This document shows, one piece after another, positions 1 through 10,622 of a DNA stretch of 64,000 nucleotides. Within the stretch, counting starts at the first letter, position 1; every line of letters begins with the position of its first letter. The notes below the pieces were generated by a model. The model was given only the letters and a program-made list of their open reading frames with translations, made no database searches and was not told the DNA's origin. A program made the position numbers and the translations under genes. The DNA is taken from positions 124,001 to 188,000 of the forward strand of contig CAVXUB010000001.1 in NCBI GenBank assembly GCA_963764805.1, given 5' to 3'. This DNA is from CAVXUB01 sp963764805. GTDB lineage: Bacteria > Actinomycetota > Acidimicrobiia > Acidimicrobiales > Bog-793.

Positions 1-866
1 GCGGCCTTGACGGCCGCTACTGCACCTAGCCCGACGGCACCTGCCACGGGGAAGATGATGTCGGCGCCCTGGGCGATCAGCGATGCCGTGTCGGTTTGGC
101 CCTTGCCCTCGTTGGTGAAGTCGTTGGTGAACTCGCCCGTGCCGTTGAACTGCCCGTTGGCGCGGTTGCCGGGTGCGGGCGTCCAGCCGAGGACCTTGAC
201 CGACTTGTTGTTGTGCTGGTCGTAGTAGAGGACTCCGGCCGCCCAGCCGTCCATGTAGATCGTCACCGGCGGGATGTTCTGTCCACCGAAGGTGCCGACC
301 GTCCCTGTCTTGCTCATCGAGGCCGCGATGTAGCCGCCGAGGAAGGCGCTCTGGTTGGTCTCGTAGGAGAGGCTGTCGATGTTCGTGAGGCCCGGCGAGT
401 AGCTGCAACCGGCCGGCGTGCAGTCGACGATGGCGAACTTCTCGCTCGGGTTGGCCTTGGCGGCGCTCCCGGTCGCTGCTCCCATGTCGAACCCGACCGT
501 GACGATGATGCCGCAGTGCTCGCCGAGGAAGGTGTTGATGTTGGGCGTGTACTCGCTCACCGCGCTCGACGGGAGGTACTTGATGCTGATGCTCGGGTCC
601 TGCTTCTGGGCTTGCTGCAGGCCCGCCCAGGCGGACTGGTTGAACGAGCGGTCGTTGATGCCCCCGGTGTCGGTGACCTCACAGGCGAGGAACGAGGGCC
701 CGCCGCTCGTGGTCGTGGTCGTACCGCTGTTGCCGGCACCAGCGGTGGTGCTCGTGGTGGTGCCGCCGCTGCCCGCGTTGCTGCCGCAGGCTGCGAGAGC
801 CGCAGAGGCGAGAACCACAGCGACGAGACTCGCCGCCTTCCTGCCCTTGATGATCCTGATGCTCAT
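1..866 (-). CDS. BMP family nucleoside-binding lipoprotein, C-terminus cut by window edge
   Basis: Substrate-binding lipoprotein of the basic membrane protein/PnrA family, which binds purine or other nucleosides for an ABC importer. Starting at the ATG at 866, the product begins with a charged n-region and hydrophobic stretch ending in LAACGS, a lipobox with Cys at residue 27. A Thr/Ser/Gly-rich linker follows, then the family hallmark VTDTGGINDRSFNQSAW near residue 62. The frame stays open to base 1, so about 287 residues are present and the C-terminus is missing. A GGAGGGGG sequence lies about 15 nt upstream of the ATG. Its position beside deoC, add, deoA, cdd and upp supports nucleoside uptake; the ATPase and permease genes would be expected beyond the left edge. 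Family assignment is seen in the sequence; the substrate is inferred. Confidence 0.85.
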   Translation of the reverse strand, partial: MSIRIIKGRKAASLVAVVLASAALAACGSNAGSGGTTTSTTAGAGNSGTTTTTSGGPSFLACEVTDTGGINDRSFNQSAWAGLQQAQKQDPSISIKYLPSSAVSEYTPNINTFLGEHCGIIVTVGFDMGAATGSAAKANPSEKFAIVDCTPAGCSYSPGLTNIDSLSYETNQSAFLGGYIAASMSKTGTVGTFGGQNIPPVTIYMDGWAAGVLYYDQHNNKSVKVLGWTPAPGNRANGQFNGTGEFTNDFTNEGKGQTDTASLIAQGADIIFPVAGAVGLGAVAAVKA

Positions 867-1056
867 GTTGCTTGTCGACCCCCTCCGGATTGCTCCGATG
901 TCCGGTTCGTGCGGAATTGTCATGTCAGAGGCGTTATCCGTCCGTAACGTAGCCTCCTGCGCGGGGCGCTGCCGCAAATCGTCGCCGAGGCTTCGCCGAC
1001 GATGCCCGACCGAGCGCACCCGACGCTCGGGCGGCAGGATCAGCCGTCGACCAGGG

Positions 1057-1956
1057 TCACACGCCGACCGGGTGCCAGACGGTCTTCACCTCGACGAACG
1101 CCTTCATGCGGGACGTCCCCGGGTCCGCCTCCCATTCCTCGTCCGCCTCTCCGCCGAGCAGGACCCGCTTCAGGTTTTGCGCCGCCGCCCGCTCCAGCTC
1201 CGCTCTCACCTCGCCACCATCCACACCGCAGAGGTCGAGGGCGTTGACGTCCATGTGCGCCGCCAGCACCGGCGCCAGCTCTGCCGTGCGACCGGTCAAC
1301 AGGTTGACAACGCCTGCGGGCAGGTCCGAAGTTGCCATCACCTCTCCGAGATCGACCGCCGGCAGTGGGCGCCGCTCGCTGGCGATCACGACGGCGCAGT
1401 TGCCGGTGACGATCACCGGCGCGACGACGCTGACCAGACCGAGCAGGCTCGACTCCTGGGGGGCCACGACCCCGACCACCCCGGTCGGGTCGGGCAGGCT
1501 GAAGTTGAAGTAAGGCCCGGCAACGGGATTGGCGGATCCGGCGACCTGGGCGAACTTGTCGGCCCATCCCGCGTACCAGACCAAGCGATCGATCGCCGCC
1601 CCGACGACCCGCTGCGCCTCCTCCGGCGACAGACCCTCGGCCGCCCCGACCCCGGACTCGAACTGCGACCGCCGGCCCTCGAGCACCTCTGCGACCCGGT
1701 AGAGGACCTGGCCCCTGTTGTACGCCGTGGCACCCCTCCACTTTCCGAACGCCTCGCGCGCCGCCACCACCGCATCCCGCAGGTCCTTGCGGGAGGCCAT
1801 TGCGGCGTTCGCGAGGAAGGTCCCGTCGGCGGCACGCACCTCGTAGCTACGACCGGACTCCGAACGCGGGAAGGCCCCGTTCAGGTAGAGCTTGTAGGTC
1901 TTGCGGACGTCGAGACGAGCCGCGGACGCACCTGGCTCGACACCGTTGTCAGACAT
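1057..1956 (-). CDS. Short aldehyde dehydrogenase-family protein lacking the catalytic domain
   Basis: A 299-residue relative of aldehyde dehydrogenases, against a usual length of about 480. It keeps the N-terminal NAD-binding half (DRLVWYAGWADK, a degenerate PxN motif, LPAGVVNLLTG), then jumps to a short C-terminal tail ending VKTVWHPVGV. The GQ-C catalytic cysteine segment is absent, so it is probably not an active dehydrogenase alone. The ATG at 1956 is chosen because it overlaps the stop of the full-length ALDH by 8 bp, implying translational coupling. It may form hetero-oligomers with that enzyme or regulate it; this is inference. The tail looks like an intact family C-terminus, so the short form seems natural and not a truncation error. 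Confidence 0.75.
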   Translation of the reverse strand: MSDNGVEPGASAARLDVRKTYKLYLNGAFPRSESGRSYEVRAADGTFLANAAMASRKDLRDAVVAAREAFGKWRGATAYNRGQVLYRVAEVLEGRRSQFESGVGAAEGLSPEEAQRVVGAAIDRLVWYAGWADKFAQVAGSANPVAGPYFNFSLPDPTGVVGVVAPQESSLLGLVSVVAPVIVTGNCAVVIASERRPLPAVDLGEVMATSDLPAGVVNLLTGRTAELAPVLAAHMDVNALDLCGVDGGEVRAELERAAAQNLKRVLLGGEADEEWEADPGTSRMKAFVEVKTVWHPVGV

Positions 1957-3407
1957 CGAGGTACGCCTCCAGACCGTGGCGGCCACCCTCGCGGCCGAAC
2001 CCGGACTCCTTGTACCCGCCGAAGGGGCTCGCCGGATCGAAACGATTGAAGGTGTTCGCCCACACCACGCCCGCCCTCATCTGCTCGGCCATCCAGAGGA
2101 TCCGGCTCCCCTTCTCGGTCCACACGCCGGCCGACAGGCCGTAGGGGGTGTTGTTGGCCTTCGCCACCGCTTCCGCCGGTGTCCGGAAGGTGAGCACCGA
2201 CAGGACCGGGCCGAAGATCTCCTCCCTGGCGATGCGGTGCGACTGGCTCACGCCGGTGAAGATCGTCGGGGCGAACCACCATCCCCGCTCGGGCAAGGAG
2301 CACTGCGGCGACCACCGCTCCGCTCCTTCGGACTCGCCGCTCTCGCTCAGCTCCCGGATCTTCGTCAGCTGGGCGAGCGAGTTGATCGCCCCCACGTCGG
2401 TGTTCTTGTCGAGGGGGTCCCCCACCCGCAGGGTCTGCATCCGTCGCTGCAGCCGCTCGACCACCACCTCGGCGATCGACTCCTGCACCAACAACCTCGA
2501 TCCGGCGCAGCAGACCTGCCCCTGGTTGAAGAAGATCCCGTTGACGATCCCTTCCACGGTCTGATCGATGGGGGCATCCTCGAAGACGATGTTCGCAGCC
2601 TTGCCGCCGAGCTCGAGGGTCAGCCGGCGACCCGTGCCGGCGAGCGCCGTGCGGATCTGCCTCCCGACCTCCGTCGAGCCGGTGAAGGCGACCTTGTCGA
2701 TGCCCGGGTGCGAGACGAGCGCTGCGCCCGTCGCGCCCGCTCCCGTCACGATGTTGACCACGCCGGCGGGGAGCTCGGCCTGCTGCAGGACGTCTGCCAG
2801 CAGCAGGGCGGACAGCGGGGTCGTCTCTGCGGGCTTCAACACGCAGCAGTTGCCTGCAGCCAGTGCCGGGGCCAGCTTCCAGGCGGCCATCAGCAACGGG
2901 AAGTTCCAGGGGATCACCTGGCCGGCGACCCCGAGCGGTCGCGGCGAAGCGCCGAGCCCGGCGTGCTCCAGCTTGTCCGCCCAGCCGGCGTGGTAGAAGA
3001 AGTGTGCCGCCGCGAGCGGCACGTCGACGTCGCGCGACTCACGGATCGGCTTGCCGTTGTCGATGCTCTCGAGCACCGCGAACTCGCGCGAGCGCTCCTG
3101 CAACAGGCGGGCGATGCGGTAGAGGTACTTGGCCCGCTCCCGCCCGGGCATCTTGCCCCAGACGTTCTCGAAGGCTTCCCTGGCCGCCCCCACCGCCACG
3201 TCGACGTCCTCCTCGCCGGCCTCGGCGAACTTCTGCCAGAGGCTCCTCCGTCGCCGGATCGACGGTGCTGAGATAGCGGCCGCTCCTCGGTTCCACGAAG
3301 CCTCCGCCGACGAACAGCCCGTAGCGCGGCTGGATGCGGACGATGTCGCGCGACTCGGGCGCCGGCGCGTAGTCGAAGATGGCGCTCGTGGCGAGGTCGG
3401 TTCCCAT
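1949..3407 (-). CDS. NAD-dependent aldehyde dehydrogenase (one frameshift)
   Basis: Full-length ALDH superfamily enzyme, likely oxidising the acetaldehyde released by DeoC. The N-terminus (ATG 3407, MGTDLATSAIFDYAP) lies in one frame and residues from about 60 onward in another. The break is near 3228-3233, where one extra base in GAAGTTCGCC would explain it. Restored, the protein is about 485 residues, with IPWNFPLLM and KPAETTPLSA for NAD binding, LELGGKAANIV with the general-base Glu, and FFNQGQVCCAGSR containing the catalytic Cys. EEIFGPVLSVL and the PFGGYKESGFGRE substrate/oligomerisation region follow. It sits between deoC (33 bp upstream) and the short ALDH paralogue, which overlaps its stop. 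The exact aldehyde is inferred from context. Confidence 0.85.
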
Positions 3408-3439
3408 GCTGGATCCCCTTGGTCCGCTTCGTCTGATGC

Positions 3440-4426
3440 TCAATCGAGCGTGAAGTAGTCGGGCCCGGCGTAGGCGCCGGTCAGTTGCTTGCTCCGTTGC
3501 ATCAGCAGGTCGTTGAGGAGGCTGGAGGCACCGATCCGGAACAGCCCGGGGTCGAGCCAGGAAGGTCCTGCCGTCTCGTTGACGAGCACGAGGTAGCGGA
3601 TGGCGTCCTTGGTTGTCCGTATGCCACCGGCCACCTTGACCCCCACCTGCCTGCCCGTCGCGTCGGCGAAGTCGCGCACTGCCGACAGCATCACCAGCGC
3701 AACCGGGAGCTGCGACGCCGGGCTCACCTTCCCGGTGGAGGTCTTGATGAAGTCTCCGCCGCCGAGCATCGCCAGCCACGACGCTCTCGCCACGTTGTCG
3801 AGGGTGGCGAGCTCGCCGCTCTCCAGGATCACCTTCAGGTGAGCACCCCCGCATGCCTCGCGCACCAGGCGGACCTCCTCGTAGACCTTCGAGTACTGGC
3901 CTGCGAGGAAGGCGCCGCGGTCGATCACCATGTCGATCTCATCGGCGCCGTCGGCTACCGCCGCCCGCACGTCCTCCAGCTTCACGGCGAGCGGCGCCCG
4001 CCCCGACGGGAAGGCGGTGGCAACCGAGGCGACGGCCACACTGGAGCCCGCAAGCTCCTTCTTTGCGACCGATACAAGGTCGGGGTAGACGCAGACGGCG
4101 GCGACGGGTGGCACGGCGGGGTCCGCAGGGTCAGGACGCCGCGCCTTGGCGCACATCGCCTTCACCTTGCCGGGGGTGTCGGCGCCTTCGAGGGTCGTGA
4201 GGTCGACCATGCGGATGGCGGTGTCGATGGCGAAGAGTTTCGAAGACTTCTTGATGGAGCGAGTCGCAAGGGTGGCGGCGCGCGCCTCCGCACCGACCTG
4301 GTCCACACCGGGCAGGCCGGCCATCAGCTGCCGGAGGGCGGCGTCGGAGGCGACCAAATCTCCGGCGATGTGGGCAGATACCGCCGAGCCGAACATCGCC
4401 GGCAGCGTCCTCGACCGGGTCTCCAT
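3440..4426 (-). CDS. deoC: Deoxyribose-phosphate aldolase
   Basis: Class I aldolase cleaving 2-deoxyribose-5-phosphate to acetaldehyde and glyceraldehyde-3-phosphate. The long-form DeoC is about 328 residues. Hallmarks are VCVYPDLV, the ADEIDMVIDRGAFLAG segment, LKVILESGEL with a conserved Lys, DFIKTSTGK containing the Schiff-base lysine, and VGVKVAGGIRTTKDA. The ATG at 4426 is used; a GTG three codons upstream is possible. It lies 21 bp downstream of add and reads into the aldehyde dehydrogenase pair, giving a complete route from deoxynucleosides to acetate-level products. Confidence 0.95.
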   Translation of the reverse strand: METRSRTLPAMFGSAVSAHIAGDLVASDAALRQLMAGLPGVDQVGAEARAATLATRSIKKSSKLFAIDTAIRMVDLTTLEGADTPGKVKAMCAKARRPDPADPAVPPVAAVCVYPDLVSVAKKELAGSSVAVASVATAFPSGRAPLAVKLEDVRAAVADGADEIDMVIDRGAFLAGQYSKVYEEVRLVREACGGAHLKVILESGELATLDNVARASWLAMLGGGDFIKTSTGKVSPASQLPVALVMLSAVRDFADATGRQVGVKVAGGIRTTKDAIRYLVLVNETAGPSWLDPGLFRIGASSLLNDLLMQRSKQLTGAYAGPDYFTLD

Positions 4427-4447
4427 AGGTGGCACGGTAGCGCCGCC

Positions 4448-5541
4448 TCAAGGGAGCAGCGGCTGCTGCGCGCCCGCCTTGTCGAAACCGGGCTTGATCA
4501 CCTCGTTGATGATCCTCAAGCGCTCGTCGAAATGGGCGAAGGCGCTCTTCATGGCGTTGAGGGTGAGCCATCGCAGATCCCACAGCCGGTAGCCGAACGT
4601 CTCGACGAGGGCGGCGAGCTCGCTCGACAGGGAGACCCCGCTCATCAGGCGGTTGTCGGTGTTCACCGTCACACGGAACTGCAGCTGGCGGAGGAGCCCG
4701 ATCGGGTGCTCCGCCAGCGTCGCCGTGGCCCCGGTCTGGACATTCGAGGTGGGGCACATCTCGAGGGGCACCCTGCGGTCCCGTACGTAGCTCGCCAGCC
4801 TCCCGAGCTTCGGGCCTTCCGGTCCGCGCTCGATGTCGTCGACTATGCGGACACCGTGCCCGAGCCGGTCGGTGCCGCAGATCTGCAGCGCCTGCCAGAT
4901 CGACGGCAGCCCGAAGGCCTCGCCGGCGTGGATCGTGATGTGGAAGTTCTCTCGCTGGACGTAGTGGAACGCCTCCAGGTGCTCCGTTGGAGGGCTGCCC
5001 GCCTCGGCGCCGGCGATGTCGAAGCCGACGATCCCTACGTCGCGGAAGCGCACCGCGGTCTTGGCGATCTCGAGCGATCGGTCCGCCGTGCGCATCGCGG
5101 TCAGCAGCCCGTTGACGCGGATGTCCCGCCCGGCGCTGCCGATCCGGAACCCTTCGAGCACCGCCTCGACGACGTCGTCGAGCGACAGGCCCCGGTTCAC
5201 GTGCAGCTCCGGCGCAAAACGAACCTCGGCGTAGGCCACACCGTCCGCCGCCAGGTCCTCGGCGCACTCCGCCGCCACTCGGGTCAGCGCCTGGCGGGTC
5301 TGCATGACAGCCACCGTGTGGGCGAAGCCCTCCAGGTAGAGCTCCAGGTCTCCCTGGTTCGACCCGGTCGTGAACCACTCGGCGAGCTCCCCCGCATCGG
5401 TGGTCGGAAGCCCCCGGTAGCCGATGTCCTCGGCGAGCTCGACGACCGTCGCCGGCCGCAGCCCCCCGTCCAGGTGGTCGTGCAGCAGGACCTTGGGCAG
5501 CGCTCGGATCTGCTCCAGCGTGGGCGGCGGCTCGACGAGGC

Positions 5542-5545
<4 letters not shown>
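4448..5545 (-). CDS. add: Adenosine deaminase
   Basis: Zinc metalloenzyme converting adenosine and deoxyadenosine to inosine and deoxyinosine. The 365-residue length is typical. The N-terminal metal motif is [11 protein letters not shown] (HxH), [10 protein letters not shown] follows in the barrel, IHAGEAFG carries the metal His and catalytic Glu, and [12 protein letters not shown] carries the metal-binding Asp. The ATG overlaps the deoA stop by 4 bp (ATGA), indicating a coupled operon. It supplies inosine-type nucleosides for phosphorolysis, although no purine nucleoside phosphorylase is visible here. Confidence 0.95.
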
Positions 5546-6817
<1,272 letters not shown>

Positions 6818-6828
<11 letters not shown>

Positions 6829-7222
6829 GGCGAGCCGTCACCTCATCCCCCGCGAAACCCTCCGGCAGCAGATCCCCCAACCGCCTCGCCCCGGCGTCGC
6901 CGTCGAGGAGCAGGTCCGGGCCGCCGGCCTCGAACAGCAATTGGCGGCACCGGCCGCAGGGAAGGATCGGGGCGCCGTCGCCGGCCACGACGCTGACGTG
7001 GGTGAGCCGGCGCCCGCCGCTCGAGTGGAGGGCGGAGACGAGACCGCACTCTGCGCAAAGGGTCAGGCCGTAAGAAGCGTTCTCGACGTTGCAGCCGGTG
7101 ACGGTGGCGCCGGCATCGGTCAGGCCTGCGGCACCGATTCGAAGGCGCGAGTAGGGGGCGTACGCGTGGGAGGCGGCAGCCGTGGCAGCCGCCCGCAGCG
7201 CCACCCAATCGACGTCGACCAC
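6818..7222 (-). CDS. cdd: Cytidine deaminase
   Basis: Small zinc deaminase (134 residues) turning cytidine and deoxycytidine into uridine and deoxyuridine. It has the substrate motif GCNVENASYGLTLCAEC with the catalytic Glu after Cys, and the second zinc ligand pair in LPCGRCRQ. The GTG start at 7222 is favoured by an AGGAGG sequence 7 nt upstream. It is the first gene of the minus-strand salvage operon and is divergent from upp; the 113-bp gap between them (7223-7335) must hold both promoters. Confidence 0.93.
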
Positions 7223-7335
7223 TCCCGATCCTCCTTCTCCTTGTCGAGATTGTGGGCTTTGTCGGGATGGTCGGGACCATCGCCGAGATGCCGCACCCTA
7301 CCGCCGCGCCCGCCGCCGGGTACGCTGCCTGGCCG

Positions 7336-7974
7336 ATGAGCGAGACCTTTCCGGGCGTCGTGACAGTCGACCATCCGCTCGCCGCCACGTCGCTCACGGC
7401 ATTGAGGAGCGCCGCTACGGGGACGGACGCTTTCCGTCACCACGCCCGCTTGATAAGCGGGATCCTTGCGCTGCACGTGCTGGCGGACCTGCCGACGGTG
7501 GAGGTGCAAGTCGAGACCCCCCTCGAGCGGGCACGCGGCGTCGAGCTCGAGCGCACCGTGATCTTCGTCCCGGTGCTCAGAGCGGGCCTCGCGATGCTCG
7601 ACGCGATGAGCGACATGGTCCCCGGCAGCCGGGTCGGCTTCGTCGGGCTTGAGCGCGACGAGGAGACGGCGATCGCCCGCAACTACTACCAGAAGCTGCC
7701 GAGGCACCTCGCATCGGCCGAGGTGATCGTGCTCGATCCGATGCTGGCGACCGGCGGCTCGGCGATCGCCACTGTCGACGTGCTGAAGGAGCAGGCGGCC
7801 GAGTCGGTGCGGCTCGCTTGCGTCGTAGCCGCGCCGGAGGGATTACGAGCGCTCGCCGCCGAGCATCCGGACGTCCGGGTGGTCACGGCGAGCATCGACC
7901 GGGAGCTGAACGACAAGAAGTACATCCTGCCGGGTCTCGGGGATTTCGGAGATCGCTACTTCGGCACGACGTGA
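7336..7974 (+). CDS. upp: Uracil phosphoribosyltransferase
   Basis: Converts uracil and PRPP to UMP. The ATG at 7336 (MSETFPGV) gives a 212-residue protein of family length. Upstream in-frame codons lack coding character. The PRPP-binding loop is VLDPMLATGGSA and the C-terminal uracil-binding segment is ILPGLGDFGDRYFG. Residues such as VPVLRAGLAML are typical Upp. It is divergent from cdd-deoA-add-deoC and completes pyrimidine base salvage after DeoA releases uracil. Confidence 0.95.
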   Translation: MSETFPGVVTVDHPLAATSLTALRSAATGTDAFRHHARLISGILALHVLADLPTVEVQVETPLERARGVELERTVIFVPVLRAGLAMLDAMSDMVPGSRVGFVGLERDEETAIARNYYQKLPRHLASAEVIVLDPMLATGGSAIATVDVLKEQAAESVRLACVVAAPEGLRALAAEHPDVRVVTASIDRELNDKKYILPGLGDFGDRYFGTT

Positions 7975-8037
7975 GGAATGGTCGGCACGGGGCGGGGTGG
8001 CCGATGGCGGGTGACGGCCAGTCCCGATAAGCCGCAC

Positions 8038-9726
8038 CTAGCGCAGCTCCCGCCGCTTGCGTTGTGGCAGGTCGCTGCGCACGATGCCGACGACCAGCCA
8101 GATCGAGGCGAGCAGCGCCAGCGCCAGCAGCACGATCGTGGGCAGCGGGTACCCCCAGACACGGGGACCGACCTTGGCGGACGCGAAGATGGCAGCTGCG
8201 AGCACAAGCGCCGCGATCACCACCCCGGTCGCTCCCCGGTTGGCCAGCTTCTGCACCCCACGCATCAGCTCGGCCTCGTCCACGCCCTCGACGTTGACCG
8301 TGAAGCTGCCTTCGGCCAGCGCGTCGATCACCTTGTTCAGCCGGTTGGGCAGGTTCTCGAGGAACTGCTTGGCGTCGAGCGCCCCTGCCAGCATCCGCCC
8401 GGGAGAGGCCGCCTCCAGCATCCGATGGCGCATGATGTGAGCGGCATGGGCGCGCACGGCGTCTCCCGGCACGAAGCCGGGGTCCAGCCGCTCGGCGATC
8501 TCGTCGAGGTTGAGCATCGCCTTGGCCACCAGGGACAGCTGGGCGGGAGGTCGCAGCCCGCTGTCTACGCCGGCCCGAGCGAGATCGCCGATCGCCCGAC
8601 CGATCTGCACGTCCTCGATCCGAGCCCCCTGGATCGGCATCACCACGTCGGCTACTCGCGCCCGCAGCGCCGCCCTGTCGAAGTCTTCGAGAGGTTCGCC
8701 CAGCTGTTCCAGCGCATCGGCGGCTTGCGGCGAGCTGCCCTCGGCGACGGCCAAGAGCAACCGCAGCAGGTTCTCGCGCGTGTCCGGCGCCAAGTGCTCC
8801 ACCTGGCCGAAGTCGACGAGCGCCAGCCGGTGATCGGGCGTCAGGATCACGTTGCCCGGATGAGGGTCGGCATGGAAGAGGCCGTGCACGAGGACTTGGT
8901 CGAGGTAGGCGCCGAAGAGGTCCCGCGCCAGTGGGGCGCCATCGACCTCGGCCAGCACCAGCGGGCTGAGGGCGCCCACGCTGCGGCCTGGCACGTAGTC
9001 CATGGTCAACACGGTCGACGTGCAGTAGTCGTCGATCGGCTGCGGTATCAGCAGCCGGTCGTACCGCTCGATCTGGGCCCCGACCACCCGCAGGTTCGCA
9101 GCCTCGGCGCGGTAGTCGAGCTCGGCCATCAGCGACTGGCGGAAGCGAGCCACCATCCCCCGCAGCCCGTAGCGCTGGACGGTCGAGCTGTGCGCGTCGA
9201 GCCAGTCAACGAGCTCGGAGATCACCTCCATGTCCTCGGCGACGGCTGTGCGGACGCCTGCGCGCTGGACCTTGACGGCGACGGCACGTCCGTCCCGCAG
9301 CGTGGCGCGGTGCACCTGGCCTAGCGACGCCGAGCCGACAGGCTTTGCCTCGAAGCTCCCGAAGGCTCTCGAGACCGTCACCCCGAGCTCCTCGGCCACG
9401 ATCCGCTCCGCCTCGCCGGCGGCCATCGGCTCCACCTTGTCCCGCAGCCTTGCCAGGGCGGAGGTGTATTCGGGAGCCAGCATGTCCGAGCGGGTGGAGA
9501 GCAACTGGCCGAGCTTGACGAACGTCGGGCCGAGTGCCTGCAGCTCGTCCACCAGTCGCTCGGCGCTCTGCTTCTTGTCCGGGTCCTCGGCCCCGCCGGC
9601 AGCGCTCGGGAGGCCGTCCTCGTGCAACCGGGCGCCGAGATGCTCGAGCAGGAGCATCCCCAGCCGGGCGTACTTCGGGCCATGGCTCGTCGTCAAGATA
9701 GGTGACACCGGGCTGGTACTACCCAA
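8038..9726 (-). CDS. ABC1/UbiB-family atypical protein kinase
   Basis: Member of the ABC1 (AarF/UbiB/ADCK) kinase-like family linked to quinone and lipid metabolism. Visible motifs are GPTFVKLGQLLSTRSD (the KxGQ region), GSASLGQVHRA (the Ala-rich nucleotide loop), VAVKVQRAGV with the ATP lysine, FHADPHPGNVI for catalysis, and LVDFGQV for metal binding. Two hydrophobic helices near the C-terminus suggest membrane anchoring. The only open start upstream is TTG at 9726; internal GTG or TTG codons are also possible, so the first 20 residues are uncertain. It converges with upp, 63 bp away. Confidence 0.88.
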   Translation of the reverse strand: MGSTSPVSPILTTSHGPKYARLGMLLLEHLGARLHEDGLPSAAGGAEDPDKKQSAERLVDELQALGPTFVKLGQLLSTRSDMLAPEYTSALARLRDKVEPMAAGEAERIVAEELGVTVSRAFGSFEAKPVGSASLGQVHRATLRDGRAVAVKVQRAGVRTAVAEDMEVISELVDWLDAHSSTVQRYGLRGMVARFRQSLMAELDYRAEAANLRVVGAQIERYDRLLIPQPIDDYCTSTVLTMDYVPGRSVGALSPLVLAEVDGAPLARDLFGAYLDQVLVHGLFHADPHPGNVILTPDHRLALVDFGQVEHLAPDTRENLLRLLLAVAEGSSPQAADALEQLGEPLEDFDRAALRARVADVVMPIQGARIEDVQIGRAIGDLARAGVDSGLRPPAQLSLVAKAMLNLDEIAERLDPGFVPGDAVRAHAAHIMRHRMLEAASPGRMLAGALDAKQFLENLPNRLNKVIDALAEGSFTVNVEGVDEAELMRGVQKLANRGATGVVIAALVLAAAIFASAKVGPRVWGYPLPTIVLLALALLASIWLVVGIVRSDLPQRKRRELR

Positions 9727-9887
9727 GAAAGCAGCCGAGCTACTCGGCTTGCAACACCTCCGCCACCGGCGCCCGTGCGCCGAGCCGGTTAAAGGGGCGT
9801 CATCCGTTGTGCAGCAACCGCCGCTCTACGTGTGCTGCTGCGCACGAGATCGGGACTTTCCGCTCATTCGATGGCAGAGTGGCGGCC

Positions 9888-10619
9888 GTGCCTCACGACT
9901 ACTTCGATGAGCAGGTTGCCGCCACCTACGACGACGACCTGGGAGAGATGGGCGCGGCGGAGGCCGTCAGGTCGGCGGTCGACTTCCTCGCCGAGCTGGC
10001 CGCGGGCGGACCCGTGCTCGAGCTCGGCATCGGCACCGGACGGATTGCGGTTCCTCTGGCCGCCCGGGGCGTAGCCGTGTCGGGCATCGACCTCTCCGAG
10101 GCGATGGTGGCGCGCATGCGGGCCAAGCCGGGAGGCGCCGAGATCCCCGTCGTGATCGGCGACTTCGCCAGCACTGCCGGGGAGGGGACCTACAAGCTCG
10201 CCTACCTCGTGTTCAACACGATCATGAACCTGTGTTCGCAGGACGAGCAGGTGGCTTGTTTCGTCAACGTGGGCACGCACCTCCAGCCGGGCGGCTGCTT
10301 CGTCGTCGAGACCGGACTGCCAGATCTGCAACGGCTTCCCCCGGGCGAGACCTTCCGGCCCTTCACCGTGACGCCGACACATCTCGGCATCGACGAGTAC
10401 GACGTGCTCAAGCAGGGGCTCGTGTCGCACCACTACCGATTGCAGGAGGGGCGTGTGGAACAACTCTCGATCCCCTTCCGCTACGTCTGGCCGGCTGAGC
10501 TCGACCTGATGGCGAAGCTGGGCGGGATGCGTCTGCGTGAGCGCTGGGCGGGATGGAGGCGGGAGCCCTTCACCGCCGAGAGCATGTCGCACGTGTCGGT
10601 GTGGGAGAAGACGGCCTAG
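9888..10619 (+). CDS. Class I SAM-dependent methyltransferase
   Basis: A 243-residue Rossmann-fold methyltransferase. Motif I is VLELGIGTGRIAVPLA, followed by the acidic motif VSGIDLSEAMVARM, with FNTIMNL in the motif IV position. The GTG at 9888 (PHDYFDEQVAATYD) is chosen because that sequence is the usual N-terminus of the family and upstream codons look non-coding. It lies 3 bp ahead of an MFS transporter gene. The substrate is unknown; small molecules are usual for this subgroup. Confidence 0.85.
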   Translation: MPHDYFDEQVAATYDDDLGEMGAAEAVRSAVDFLAELAAGGPVLELGIGTGRIAVPLAARGVAVSGIDLSEAMVARMRAKPGGAEIPVVIGDFASTAGEGTYKLAYLVFNTIMNLCSQDEQVACFVNVGTHLQPGGCFVVETGLPDLQRLPPGETFRPFTVTPTHLGIDEYDVLKQGLVSHHYRLQEGRVEQLSIPFRYVWPAELDLMAKLGGMRLRERWAGWRREPFTAESMSHVSVWEKTA

Positions 10620-10622
10620 CAG

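Noticed and set aside
1010..1030. ccgagcg-N7-cgctcgg hairpin after the short ALDH gene
   Set aside because: No T-tract follows in the gene's direction, so it is not supported as a terminator.
96..2049. Long plus-strand open frames opposite the BMP and ALDH genes
   Set aside because: They mirror real minus-strand genes in GC-rich DNA, have Arg/Pro/His-rich composition and no family features. The same holds for the other long antisense frames, including the 621-codon frame upstream of the LLM gene and the 980-codon frame opposite deoC-add-deoA.
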